DNA from: Epiperipatus broadwayi
Taxonomy: Eukaryota > Onychophora > Udeonychophora > Euonychophora > Peripatidae
Direction: 5' to 3'
DNA length: 64,000 bases
Assembly (NCBI GenBank): GCA_028023455.1
Contig: JAQFVV010012537.1
Span: 2,544,001 to 2,608,000, forward strand
The position numbers and the translations under genes are program-made. Below are positions 36,516 through 47,062 of the stretch, piece by piece (position 1 is the stretch's first letter; every line of letters starts with the position of its first letter). The notes under the pieces are model-generated. The model did no database searches. It was not told where the DNA came from and worked only from the letters and a program-made list of their open reading frames with translations.

Positions 36516-37320
36516 GATTTTATATATTTATATATCATTTAATACAATTTTCTTTATTCATTTTTTACAATGCAGTAAGTAGTATTTATTTTTAAGTAAT
36601 ATCTTCTTATACTTTTGATTAATTAACAGTCCTCATCAGAGATACTGCACCAACTTTATAAATATTAACTCCATTTTTTTATCTAAAACTTTATATAAAA
36701 AGAATATATTTTTAATACTTTGTACATATTAACAATTTATTTAGTATTAATTTAATTTATTTTTATTACTTTAGTTAAGAATTTTTTTTAAAAAAAAACT
36801 CAATTAAACAATGTAAGAGTTAAGAGAACATAAGAAGAGAATGTACGCTTAAACATAAAATTAAATTTAAAAAATAAAAAATACATAAGTATACTTGAAA
36901 TTATACTATATATCAGATAATGTACAAATACATTTATAATAAAATAGATAACAAAATAAAAATAAATTAAATTAATAATAAATATCAAATATATTTGAAT
37001 GAATTTGCTTCTCAAGAGTTCATAAAAAGTTCAATTGCTGGACACACCAGGGCAGAATCATTCCTAGAACCCATACTCCTGAATCTGGCCCCCAACCACT
37101 GTGCAAAAATGCCCAGAAAAAGTATAAACTATATAATATTTTGCATAAAAGATTTAGATTTAAAAAATTGAACTAATATTTATGAAGTTGTTAAAAATTA
37201 TATGTATATTAAAATATAATTGGATTCTTTATAATCTATATAATGTATAACATATTTAATTATATGTAGTGATATATTTAAAGTTATTAATTATGTGGTC
37301 ATATATATTTGAATATTGTA
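36516..37320. other. AT-rich region, no gene seen
   Basis: A small GC-richer island at 37030-37110 (GGACACACCAGGGCAG, GGCCCCCAACCACTG) matches nothing else in the window. Confidence 0.4.
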
Positions 37321-37321
37321 A

Positions 37322-37395
37322 TTCTGATGAAGACTGCTGGTCAGTCGAAACTGTAAAAATATATTATCAAGGAATAAATACATTTTATTGCATTG
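37322..37395 (+). ncRNA. Hammerhead-like motif H1 followed by AATAAA
   Basis: CTGATGA at 37324-37330, one extra A, a perfect 5-bp helix GACTG (37332-37336) with CAGTC (37342-37346), then GAAAC (37347-37351). AATAAA follows at about 37375. The same layout recurs at 46157 and, reversed, at 51778-51807. Both core boxes are intact, but the extra A before the helix is non-canonical and no cleavage triplet was identified. Confidence 0.5.
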
Positions 37396-37845
37396 TAAAA
37401 AATCAATAAATAAAAGTATATTAAATAACATTTAATGTTCTCTTTCTCTAGTCTTTTTATTTACTTTTATAAAATCTCCAACTCGTTTTCCTTACTTTTA
37501 TAGTACTACACATTTCTGCTCCTTAAAAAACTACTATTGCCCCCCCCTTCTAAATACTAAACAAACTTACAAACATGGCCCACTCTGTTAACTCATTAGT
37601 AAGATAAAAAAGACCACTTTTATTTGACTTCCATGTTCTTAAATAAAAATATAAGCTTTTAACTTATCAACAATTTTTGTAATTAGTGAATAAATTGGCT
37701 TAAGTTTAAAATAACATAATAGATAAAATTTTAATAATTTTAATGAATCATAACTACTAAATATGTGATTTTTAGAGTATATAAATGTATTCATAAACAA
37801 GTAAGTTCAAACATTATATTAGTTGTTTTTTTCCATATGTCATAG

Positions 37846-37932
37846 CATTGGTCGGGAGGCGAACCCGCAACAATTGTCTGCAACCAATTGCTTGCTTGCA
37901 AGGCAGCTGTGATGACCTCTCAGCTAACAACA
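37846..37932 (-). repeat. tRNA-like SINE head
   Basis: The minus strand reads TTAGCTGAGAGGTCATCAC (A box), a CTTGCAAG-type anticodon loop, a long CAATTG...CAATTG arm, then GCGGGTTCGCCTCCCG (B box with T stem). The acceptor stem does not close, so this is a tRNA-derived SINE or pseudo-tRNA rather than a working tRNA. The anticodon region resembles Ala/Cys types. Confidence 0.6.
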
Positions 37933-38274
37933 CTTGACTGTAATTTATTAGTTATATTCCTAAAAATTCATTTTAACAAATTTGTAAATAATACTATTTT
38001 CTCTCATTAACATCAATTCATTAATCGGATTTAAAAAAAGATAGTTTTTATCTGACCATCAGGTTATTAAATGATAAATGAACTAAGTGTCAATGTTATG
38101 AAAGTATGAAGCTTTTATACTATTTCAGTAATCAAGATACTTTACCATTTCAATATCAAACCAGTTGAAATATTGAAGTTTTATATTTTCGTAGCACCTA
38201 TGCTTAGTTCATTTACTATTTAAGAGTTTATAACTATCCTATCCTATACAACCGCTACACATAATCACATGTGA

Positions 38275-38520
38275 AAAAGATTGAAGTTTGTTCGTTAAAG
38301 TTCAATGATTTGCTATCTTAATATAAACTGAGCAATGATTGTCATCTGTGTGGGAGATGGTGATCTGGACCAATTGATGAGTGCTCTTCACAAAATATGT
38401 ATATTGGAGATCGTTTTTCACATGTATGTTGTCATATGTATTGGTTGTATGATTGGTTAGATGTAGAGTGTTTGAAAGTTTGAGTTCAAGTCCCTTATAA
38501 TTATATTAAGTTTAGTATAT
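38275..38520 (+). repeat. Repeat family A, copy
   Basis: Contains GCTATCTTAATATAAACTGA, GTGTGGGAGATGGTGATCTG and GTCATATGTATTGGTTG, and ends GAGTTCAAGTCCC. The middle shows a local GATTGGTTAGATG insertion. Confidence 0.8.
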
Positions 38521-38699
38521 ATAGTCAATATACATGTGTTTAAATATTATTTAAGAGTTTGGGGTTCAGATAAAAGTGACATTTTTTTATCTTATCATTA
38601 AATTGACATTAATGCAAGAGAATAGGTATTGTTTAAGTGTGTTAAAGTGATTCTTTAATAATGCTTGGAAATTATAGTAAGATTTTGATCCACAAATGT

Positions 38700-38945
38700 T
38701 AGAAGGGTGACAAGTTTCAGAAATTTGCTGTTTTAATATAAACTGAGCACTAATTGTATTTATGTATGAAAAATTATGATCTGGCCAACTAGTGAGTGCT
38801 GGTTCTGCACAAAGTATATATTTTGGAAATCATGTAACTTTTTCGCATGTGTGTGGTCATGTGGATCGATTGCTTGGGATTTAGTGGAGGATGAATAGAC
38901 TCAAAAATACTGAGTTCAAATCCCTGTACTTACATATATTTACTA
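38700..38945 (+). repeat. Repeat family A, copy
   Basis: Contains GCTGTTTTAATATAAACTGA, ATGATCTGGCCAACTAGTGA, GTGTGTGGTCATGTGGATCG and the terminal TGAGTTCAAATCCC. The spacer to the previous copy is unrelated AT-rich DNA. Confidence 0.8.
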
Positions 38946-39184
38946 GACGTGATTTATTTATGGACATACTGAATGTATTAGTTTTTCATTGATATAATTT
39001 CAATAAGTCAGAGAATAATTTCTTACTTTTATCAATGTCCATTGTTTCATTGTACATACACATCTAATTTTTTTATTAATACTTCTGTCACTAACAATTC
39101 AATTTTGTGAATACTTAAAAGCATATAACTGCCTTTTAATTTTCTGTTCACTTTTTCCTTTTCACCATTTACTTTTATTGATTT

Positions 39185-39740
39185 AATTAGAGGGGATTTA
39201 AACCCAGACTTTTATCAGATTTTCAATAATATGGATAGCTGGAGAGTTGAAAAGTGGAAAAGATTGAAGCTTATCCATTAAAGTTCAAAGATTTGTAATC
39301 TTAATATTTTGCCCACTCCTTTTCTGTGTATTTAAATGGGCTTAAGGTTCTCCATTTGAGGGGTCAGAATGACTTACAATCAACATGAATATGACTACAA
39401 AATTGGCAAATAGGGGCTTTGAACATGCCATCAGATTTTTAATGATATGGATGGCTGAAGAGTTGGAAAGTGGAGAAAACAGAAGCTTGTTCTTTAAAGT
39501 TTGAAGATTTGCTATCTTAATATGAACTGAGCACTGATTATATATGTGTGTGAGAGAGAAGATGATCTGGACCAACTGGTGAGTAATAATTCAGCATGAA
39601 ATATATATATATTGGAGAACATTTATCTTTTTGGTATGTATGTGGTCACATGCATCAGTTGTACAAGATGGAGTGGATAACTAATGGGAGTTTGAAAGTC
39701 TGAGTTTCAATTCCCTATAATTACATTTAGCTTAAAAATA
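39185..39740 (+). repeat. Repeat family A, partial plus full copy in tandem
   Basis: A left-end fragment (39185-39310: GAGGGGATTTAAACCCAGAC to TTTGTAATCTTAATATTTTG) is followed by a longer copy (about 39390-39735). The longer one starts with the same left end and finishes AAAGTCTGAGTTTCAATTCCC. The left end here shows best that the unit is bounded by GGGATTTAAACCC and its rough inverse. Confidence 0.8.
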
Positions 39741-40301
39741 TATAATATACTTATATTTAAATATTTTGTTGATTTAGTTTTATTTATTTCAAACTTTTGA
39801 TAAGCTCTGATGATCTATAACATTTTACTAAGTCCATTTTTACCACCTCCAAACACTGCAATGCTACTAAAAATCATTAGTGTTCATTACCTACTCAAAT
39901 GCTAATTCAATTCTTATCAGAACAGTAATCATTTATGCATCACATCTAAATATACAATGAAGCTGTGATATGTGCTATAACAACATACATTACTTTAATT
40001 ATATACTATACAAAAAGCATAAACAAACAAAAATAAAAACTATTAATATTTATAAATTTAATAAATGTTATGATATAGCTGTAACCATTTTTTTATATTT
40101 TAAACTACCATATGAGTTCATATGTATTAATAATGTTTTTTCAAGTTAAATTGAAAACACATACATTTTATTCTAATTTTTTTTACCTTTTCTGGATCTT
40201 GATGTGGTATAGTATTTTGTTTGATAAAATGTATTCTAAACATAAGCTAAAAGTTTTTTAAAATTTAAGAAAATTGGTAAAGTATCTTCTTAAGTGATAA
40301 A

Positions 40302-40555
40302 ATGAAAGTTGTTGATTTATTAATAGCAAAAACTATAAAAAATTCTTGTATTGCATTAGCAAGCTTAAAGTTTGAAGGTTTTAGCTGTGAATCTAAAATA
40401 GATAATGGCAAGTAGAAGTAATTGTATAGATTTCAAAATCAATATAAATTTGTAAACATTAAAACATCTAGAAAGGTATATTTTGTTGATGATAAGACAG
40501 CAGTTACATTCTACAGGGGTGGAAAGTTTTTGAAGAAAAAGGATATTGACTAAAG
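40302..40555 (+). pseudogene. Possible Tigger/pogo-type transposase fragment
   Basis: A plus-strand frame with two stops reads LLIAKTIKNSCIALASLKFE, YRFQNQYKFVNIKTS, then VDDKTAVTF. The W/Y-RF-x-x-R-x-x pattern followed by an S-x-x-VDDKTA-like block recalls the CENP-B-type DNA-binding domain of Tigger transposases. The match is short and by eye only. Confidence 0.25.
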
Positions 40556-40949
40556 CATGTGATAAAAGTCTAATGCTTTCCTATGCATTTTATTTTAAAA
40601 AATAAAGATGTCTACAGTAATTTTATTTTTGGAACAAATGTAAATGAGTAAACATATACACAACAACTATACATTTATACATAAATGTGTTACTCCAATT
40701 TATTATTAATTACTGCAATATTACTTTTAAAATTTTGTTTAGATTGTGTTGAAAAATACTGTACACATATAGAATAGTAAACATTCCATTCTACAACAAA
40801 AACTTATCACCAAAGCATAGACTATTATTGACAAAGAAGGATGTATGCAAGAATGTCTTGAAATAAAGCATAATAAATGTTACATCTTCCATGCATTTTA
40901 AATAAAGCAAAATATAGGAAATAACTACTTTATACATTTTTCTGTATCT

Positions 40950-41280
40950 ATCTTTTCAGTAAGTTTATTACTTAATCTTACAAATATTCTCAAATTCTTA
41001 AGCAAATATTCCAATAAGCTTTCTTCTTTCAATTTATAACTATTTTAATGTCTTCAATAAAATAATATAATTTACTCTATCAAATGCTTTTTTGAGCTCA
41101 ATGAAACAAATATTAACTTCTAGTTGTATTTATATGTTGGATTATTTCCACTATCTAATATTAAATATTGAATGACTTTAGAAAAAATTTAAACATTAAA
41201 TTTTCCAATTACATTTAGCTGTTAATATAAAACCACTACCAATAATATTCTGCCCAAACCCACAAAACTTTGGGAAATTT
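40950..41280 (-). pseudogene. LINE reverse transcriptase fragment (not RTE)
   Basis: The minus strand reads ICFIELKKAFDRVNYIILLK (41110-41060), the motif A region F-I/V-D-x-x-K-AFD of LINE RTs with the catalytic Asp changed to Glu, then RKLIGIF and LRIFVRLSNK. Its wording differs from the RTE copies (FVDYKKAFDSI), so it is another LINE lineage, perhaps the one at 46.3 kb. The rest is too decayed. Confidence 0.5.
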
Positions 41281-41869
41281 GCTCAGACAGTACTCAAATA
41301 TCATTTTGAACACCACCCTCTCTTAAAAATCTTCTAAACAATATTAAAGACAGAATTCCATTCAAGACACTTCTCAAATAATTTATAAAATTTCATGCAC
41401 ATCTCCAGTGTGTAAAGCAGCATACTACAGGAAGTCTTGAGCTAATGTATCTACAAGAATCACCCAGCACTTCTATCTTTATAAGAAGGTAAAACAAGAC
41501 TGACAATATAAGTTAATTTTCTTGGAGCACAAGCTTGCTGTGTGACACATTTCCCCCTTCTATTGTTAGGACTATCTGCACAGAGAAGCATGATTGTGGT
41601 AGAGGATTCAGGGAGGCATGAGTTGCCACAAGAGACCCAAGTTTAGTTAATGGGAGGGAGTCTTGTATCCCTTTATTAAAAAATAGAACATCTGATTTTT
41701 ATAATTTACATTTCTCATTGCAATAATTTTCATATTTTATAAACTATATATTCAGTCTGCTACTGACATTGTTAATTAATTTTGCACTATGATTTTGGGA
41801 GAAAGTTAATTCAATGCAAGTTAGAGTATACATATTTGGTTAAAAAATATATTTTCATAGTGACTTGAC
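41281..41869. other. Unassigned region
   Basis: No coding remnant is recognised. It may contain the decayed upstream part of the Gypsy pol fragment that follows. Confidence 0.35.
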
Positions 41870-42466
41870 TCAGCTCAAAGTTTTTGGAGTACAGTGTCTT
41901 GATCACTTGTTATCAGACAGTATCAAAGGTTTAATAGTAATGTATGTGGATGGTATTGTATAGATGACTGAAAGTATAGAAGAGCACTTTACACATTTAA
42001 AGCAGCTGTTGCATGAGTGCAAACAAAAGAGAATCAAAATTAACTTAAGTAAAGGTAACTTAATGACTACTGAAGTAAAATGTTTAGGGTACATAATTAG
42101 CAAAAAGAGAATCTGACAAAATCCTGAGAAAATTCAGGTGATCTAAGATTTTCCTAGGCCTTGAAACAAAATACATGTAAAGTCTTTTCTCAGGTTATGC
42201 AATTTTTATAAGCGCTTTTACCAAAAAAACAATTTCTTGATATGAAGCCATTGCTGCAATTGCTTAAAAGGGAAAGACAGTGGGCATGGACAGAACAGCA
42301 TGAACATAGTTTTCAAAACGTGAAGGCAGGGTTTTTAGAAAATGTTATGTTGTCATACCCTGACTTTCATAAGCCATTTTTGGTGCAAACTGACAGCAGT
42401 GGGTTTGGATTGAGGTCTACACTGTCTGAAATACAAGAAGTGGGTCAGTGGGTCAGCACATAGTTC
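41870..42466 (+). pseudogene. Ty3/Gypsy pol fragment: RT end and RNase H start
   Basis: The frame reads VMYVDGIV (YVDD box, second Asp changed to Gly), then EEHFTHLKQLL, LMTTEVKCLGYIIS (F/CLG box), NPEKIQVI, DFPRP and LCNFYKRF. After a frameshift near 42235 it reads WAWTEQHEHSFQNVK and LSYPDFHKPFLVQTDSSGFG, the connection and RNase H entry. Several in-frame stops. No LTRs were found nearby. Its relationship to the 18.4-kb element cannot be tested because that copy lacks RT. Confidence 0.85.
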
Positions 42467-42699
42467 TTTTCTTTATTAGCTGATTATCCATGACGTTCCT
42501 TCTGATTTGTCAACTTTTTCCTAAGAGCAAGTTAATGAGTGGTTTTCAGACATTATATATAGTCACACTGGATTGATTTATGGGATAATTTTCCATTATC
42601 ATGTGAGCAGCTTTTTTGAATTTTTTTTTCTCTATTCAATATTTTTGTATTTTCCCAAATTGAACATATGTTCATTGATACATGAACATGTGTTTTCTT

Positions 42700-42960
42700 A
42701 TTTCTAATCATCAGTTTGGGCTCTGGCAATACTTTTCAATGAGGCAGCAGGTCTTCCCAATATACTTCCATATTTACATGGTATTTCATAGATACCATTT
42801 TTGCTTTTCACCATTTTAAGTTTAGGTTTTGTAGTTGTTAAAATTCTCATGGTGTGGTATGACTCTGGAAATCTATTCTACTGCTATATTGATTGCAGAT
42901 TTTCTTTAATTTGTCTTCTATTCCTAGTATGTATGGCTACACTATGGTACCAATAATTAC
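42700..42960 (-). pseudogene. P4 GIY-YIG endonuclease remnant
   Basis: The minus frame reads RILTTTKPKLKMVKS, then NGIYEIPCKYGS (42799-42755) and GRPAASLKSIARAQTDD. NGIYEIPC is a clear GIY motif with its Cys; the YIG half is broken (ILG). Upstream similarity to the PLE linker is weak. Confidence 0.65.
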
Positions 42961-43094
42961 TTTTTCTTTTATGGCTCTTTTTGTTGTCTATTTAAGTTTT
43001 CTTAATGACAACTGATGTATAACCATTCTTTATGAGATTTCTAATGTCTTCAAATCCTAAACTTGAAATTCTGAAAAACAAAAACTGAATTTAT

Positions 43095-43330
43095 AAAATA
43101 ACATGTGAATGTGTAAGGTTATATATTGATGAAACAAGCCACTATATAGAAAAACAATTGGAAGAGCACAAACTGATGATTAAAAAGAAGAAAACAGATG
43201 TGTCAAAAGCAGAAAACCATGCACCAATATCATCTATTCGACTGGGAAAATACAAAAGAATTGAATAGAAAGAAAAACATACAAAAAAGAAAATTCCAAA
43301 AAGCTGCTTACATGATAGTGGCAAATTATC
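43095..43330 (+). pseudogene. P5 GIY-YIG endonuclease remnant
   Basis: The plus frame reads CECVRLYIDETSHYIEKQ, LEEHKLMIKKKK and KAENHA, then stops at 43266. LYIDET corresponds to the YIGET box with Gly changed to Asp, and EEHK to the following helix. P4 keeps the GIY half and P5 the YIG half, which helps identify both. Confidence 0.7.
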
Positions 43331-43453
43331 CCATAAGTTAACCTAGTGTGGTTATATATAATCTCTGCAAACCACTAATTAACTTTGCTATTAGGAAAAT
43401 ATTGACAAATCAGGAAGAACCTCATAATTTCTGTGGACAGACTGTTGCCTTTA

Positions 43454-43540
43454 GCAGAATAGCTCAGTTGATTAGAACAGTACATTAAAATTCAATATCT
43501 AAAAATATAAAGGACCAAGTTTGAATTCCATGCTAATACT
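43454..43540 (+). repeat. tRNA-like block (SINE head)
   Basis: GCAGAATAGCTCAGTTGATT looks like a tRNA 5' end with an A box. AAGTTTGAATTCC about 60 bp on resembles a B box. The middle is AT-expanded and the acceptor stem does not pair, so it is a SINE or pseudo-tRNA. Confidence 0.55.
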
Positions 43541-45009
43541 GTCATTTGTCAGGCCACCAACATCTGAAGAAAAGAGAAGAAACCACTCAAAATGTAATTG
43601 GAGAATTTAAATGAACTTTAACATTTTTAATATTAAATGATGGAAATAGTTCAACATAAATACAATTAGAATGAAATCATCATAAATCTTGAGGATATAC
43701 ATTTTCTTTCTTTTTTTAAAAATATATTTCAAAAAAGATATTACTCTACTTATGTGTTTCAACTCTGTATCATTTTAAAATTGAGCTATAATTCCAATAA
43801 AATAAATGGCTATTTCAAATCAACCATAACTTTTTAAATTTCATAAAATTAAAATAATTAATCTATAATCCTCATTTTTAATGGACTAATAACTGCTGAA
43901 ATGAAAATCTTTTCTAATTATAAATGGTATTGCAAATATCAGCTTTCTCAAATGTCTCTTTCCTAATCTTTAATAATTCAACTGGAATCTCATCAATTCT
44001 TTTTTTTTCATATTGATTTTAATTATTTTATTTTTATCTACTTGAGTATAGTTTTGAATAACATATGAATTATATATATTCATAGTATTATTTCCAGGAG
44101 CTTTCATGTAGTAAAAACATAATAGCTAAATAGCTTCCAGAAATAATACTATGAATTCATCATTCAAACATTTATATATATATATATGTGGGTGTGTGTA
44201 CTAGAAAACTTGCCTTTTATGTTTTTGGTGCTGAATAAATTTTGCCATTATTTTTTTCCAAAGACAAAACAAATAAAACTAAAAAAATGTTGATTATGAT
44301 TTTTTTTTAATTTAACATTTATTTATCACACATTATTCTTTTATGGTTAGACCAAATTTACTTTTAAATAAATAATTGTTAAAAGATTTTTACTACAGAT
44401 ATTACTTAAAACTTTTATTTTTTACACACGTAATTTTGAAATTATATGCATTAGAATCTTATAAAAGAGTCGCCAAAAATGTTTATATTAAAGTATTGTT
44501 TGTCTATAAAAGAAATTCAATTTCTATTTTTCCATGTTAAATAAATCCATATCTGTTTCATAAAATGCGAATTTTTACCTTTAATTATATTTAATTGGGC
44601 CAGAGCTAGTTTATTGTTAAATAAATAATTATTAATAATTTTTCAGAGTGTTGTATTTCTTACAACAAAACAGTTTGTTCCTTATTATAAGAGTAACCAT
44701 TTTAGATGTTTATTAACAATTTACATCTAGAATTTTTAGTGAACTATAACATTTGGCAGTATTTTTATTTTACCTTATCATTATATATATGTTAAGGTTC
44801 ATCTATGTGTGATTAACAGTATTATTGTAGAAATATTGCACCCAGATGGTAGCATGAGTGACAAAAACAAATTAGACACAGACAAACCTAGATGTTACTT
44901 CTTTTATATTTATTATCCACAAATATCTTTATTTTAGAACATGTACATAATCAAAATTTCTTCTACTCTTATCACATTGATTGTATTATTTTTTAAAAAA
45001 ACATGCTTT
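43541..45009. other. AT-rich region with a small inverted repeat
   Basis: No gene is seen. About 44077-44102 (TTCATAGTATTATTTCCAGG) is inverted at about 44133-44156 (TCCAGAAATAATACTATGAA), a ~24-bp-arm hairpin. A CTGAAGA...GAAAC coincidence near 43565 has no helix. Confidence 0.45.
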
Positions 45010-45300
45010 TCATGCACATGTCAAAATACTTTATTTAATTGCAGTTTTGGCAGTCTTCTTCAAACATTCTGAAGTGTTTTGCAGCAAATTTTCTTTCAGA
45101 TTACAAACTCAAAAAGTTTGAAAGAAGATTTGCTGAGCAAATATTTCAGAATACATATGAAAAAGACTGCTAGCTGGTTGAAACTATCATAAGAAATTAA
45201 ATAAAGCATTTGGAAAGGGATTCATTGAAAAATGTTTGGTTAAATCTGAAGTAGACAACTAGGTAGTCAAAACTGCCATAAGAAATGAAATAAAACACTG
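45010..45300. repeat. Foldback with degenerate hammerhead-like motif
   Basis: Left GGCAGTCTTCTTCAAACATT and right AAAAAGACTGCTAGCTGG lie in opposite arms of an inverted repeat (about 45025-45115 with 45118-45215, CAAATTTTCTTTC / GAAAGAAGATTTG at the centre). The right arm continues GTTGAAACTATCATAAGAAA into AATAAA. A further copy of the 3' part follows at about 45236-45300. The CTGANGA box is lost, but the layout matches H1/H2. Confidence 0.55.
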
Positions 45301-45604
45301 TAAGAAATAAATTAAGAGATGTGTGATTCTTAGTGTATTTATATGTACTATCTTTTTTAGACATCAGCTTTTTTTATTAATAATTTATCATTTTTATCTT
45401 TAACATTATTTCTGAAATCTTTCTATTCCCCTCTAAAATGTTTGTTCTGCTATATATTAAATCAAATCATCTTATTTTGTAAATGTTTTATGTTTATACA
45501 TTTAATTTCTAACTGCTATTTTACATTTATTCATATTGTCTCAGTTTACTATTAAGAGTTCCATCTATAAACTTTTTCCATCTAAAATAATGAACATGCT
45601 TTCT

Positions 45605-45870
45605 CTTTAAACAGAGGTAAAACTCTCCATACAGTACTGCTACCCATTGGAAGCCAGAGTAATCAATGGGTGCAATAAGGTTTGTGCATAGAATCCCTAT
45701 CAAGTGCCTACCCATTCACAAACCTTCTTACCTCCATTAATTACTCTTGCATGCACTAGGTGGCAATACTGTATGGAGAGTTTTGTTTTTTGTCTTAACA
45801 GCTTATGTATAAGAATAGATAATAGATAATGGTAATCATATAATGTTTAGTGACTTATTAATTTCACTTT
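45605..45870. repeat. Repeat family B, copy B4
   Basis: A hairpin-type copy: AAAACTCTCCATACAGTACT...CAGAGTAATCAATGGGTG on the left mirrors ATTAATTACTCTTGC...ATACTGTATGGAGAGTTTT on the right. It ends in TAATCATATAATGTTTAGTG, the usual right end. The central motif segment is deleted. Confidence 0.8.
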
Positions 45871-46140
45871 ATTTTACTTATTATAAAACCTACTGCTTTT
45901 ACAACAGTATTTTTTAAATTTCTCTTTTATAATTATTTTAAATTATCTTGTAGCTTATTATTATTTATACTTATTTTCTTTTGCAATAAGTCTGAAAATG
46001 TGTATCCTATATCTTCCTTTTTTTCTGTTTTTCTTTAATTCATAGTTTTTTAAAAAGTAGAATTCTAAGCAAATTGTGTTCCAAGTTTATTATTCAGCTT
46101 GAGAACACTCATTTAGGACCTAAATCCATAAGTTTTGCTT
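45871..46140 (-). pseudogene. Possible LINE linker region
   Basis: Minus frames contain DLLQKKISINNNKLQDNLK and KNTVVKAVGFIISK, which recall the basic linker between endonuclease and RT in LINEs (compare [11 protein letters not shown] in R2). It lies downstream of the endonuclease remnant at 46320-46640 on the same strand, in the expected order. Confidence 0.3.
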
Positions 46141-46154
46141 TTTAAATAAACTGG

Positions 46155-46235
46155 CTCTGAAGAAGACTGCAGGTCAGTCGAAACATAGGTGTATGTGTAT
46201 ATATGTACAATAAAAGGTTTTTGCTTAAAAGCATT
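46155..46235 (+). ncRNA. Hammerhead-like motif H2 followed by AATAAA
   Basis: CTGAAGA at 46157-46163, extra A, GACTG (46165-46169) pairing with CAGTC (46175-46179), GAAAC (46180-46184). Next comes a possible stem III, CATA (46184-46187) with TATG (46192-46195) around GGTG. The base after the U at the cleavage position is G, which hammerheads do not accept. CAATAAAAG follows at about 46209. It appears inserted within the LINE remnant. Confidence 0.5.
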
Positions 46236-46319
46236 TGAAGTGATTTGGATAAATTGGATTTATATAAAATCTCTTCTTATTATCTGAAGTGTTCCACATG
46301 TAAAACTCCTCTTATGATT

Positions 46320-46640
46320 TTAAACTATGTTTTTATTATTATCAACATTTTACTTTTCTTATTTTGAAATAAATTCTACCATTTCATTATTTCTTTTGTC
46401 TTTTAGCAAAATTCCAATCTCCATTATTTATTATGCAACTGCTTTTATAATTTTTTAATGACAGTTTCAATTTCTTCTAAGTATTTTGTACTTTTAACAT
46501 CATTACAACCACTAATTATTACACATACCTGAATAATAATCACGTCTCTTAGATATATTTTCACTTTAACTTTCATCACCTTATTATTTACAGAGTGTTG
46601 CTTATGAAATGTCCTTTTATATTTGGACCTAAAATAACAT
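46320..46640 (-). pseudogene. LINE endonuclease remnant (non-RTE lineage)
   Basis: The minus frame reads SVNNKVMKVKVKIYLRDVII, IQVCVIISGCNDVKS and YLEEIETVIKKL. After a shift it reads NGDWNFAKRQKK and NEMVEFISK. LRDVIIIQVC corresponds to the (V)IIQVYAPT strand and GDWN to the conserved GD-F/W-N of AP-type LINE endonucleases. Stops and at least one frameshift are present. Confidence 0.65.
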
Positions 46641-46683
46641 CTAAATCATTGTAAGTTAAGTTTCTTCATCTCCAGAAAACCCA

Positions 46684-46710
46684 AACACACACACACATAT
46701 ATATATATAT
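46684..46710. repeat. (CA)n(TA)n microsatellite
   Basis: ACACACACACATATATATAT abuts the left end of the large palindrome and may mark its insertion site. Confidence 0.85.
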
Positions 46711-47062
46711 AATAACAAAACTTAAATATATTCCAAACAACGGTAAACAATTTATAATACAATATAAATAAAAACTCAATAAAAACTCATAAAGAAATAT
46801 TTTCGATTATATTCATAATCATTTTCAACTCAACTTTCAAAATGGAATCATCTATTACCAACCGGAAACACATGTCGATTTGAATTGTGGGATATTTAAA
46901 TCGACATGTGTTTCCGGTTGGTAATAGATGATTCCATTTTGAAAGTTGAGTTGAAAATGATTATGAATATAATCGAAAATATTTCTTTATGAGTTTTTAT
47001 TGAGTTTTTATTGTATTATAAAATTTTTACCGTTGTTTGGAATATATTTAAGTTTTGTTATT
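46711..47062. repeat. Large near-perfect palindrome, ~170-bp arms
   Basis: Arms 46711-46881 and 46898-47062 are nearly exact reverse complements around a 16-base spacer (GAATTGTGGGATATTT). The outer end is AATAACAAAACTTAAATATA and the inner end CCGGAAACACATGTCGATTT. There is no ORF and no other copy in the window. It could be a foldback MITE; the two arms are far more alike than those of other foldbacks here, so it formed recently. Confidence 0.95.

Larger units (their letters stand above)
42478..43435. mobile_element. Inverted pair of Penelope-like fragments P4/P5
   Basis: P4 (minus, about 43050-42478) and P5 (plus, about 43085-43435) are reverse complements. Outer ends share CTTACTCCTA-type and AGCTGCT(T/C)ACATGATA blocks and the ATCCCATAA...TAGTGTGG(T/A) stretch. 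The spacer is short. This is the second head-to-head PLE pair in the window and a lineage different from P1/P2. Confidence 0.7.

Noticed and set aside
43562-43590. CTGAAGAAAAGAGAAGAAAC near the tRNA-like block
   Set aside because: It is all purines between the boxes, so no helix is possible. Treated as chance.
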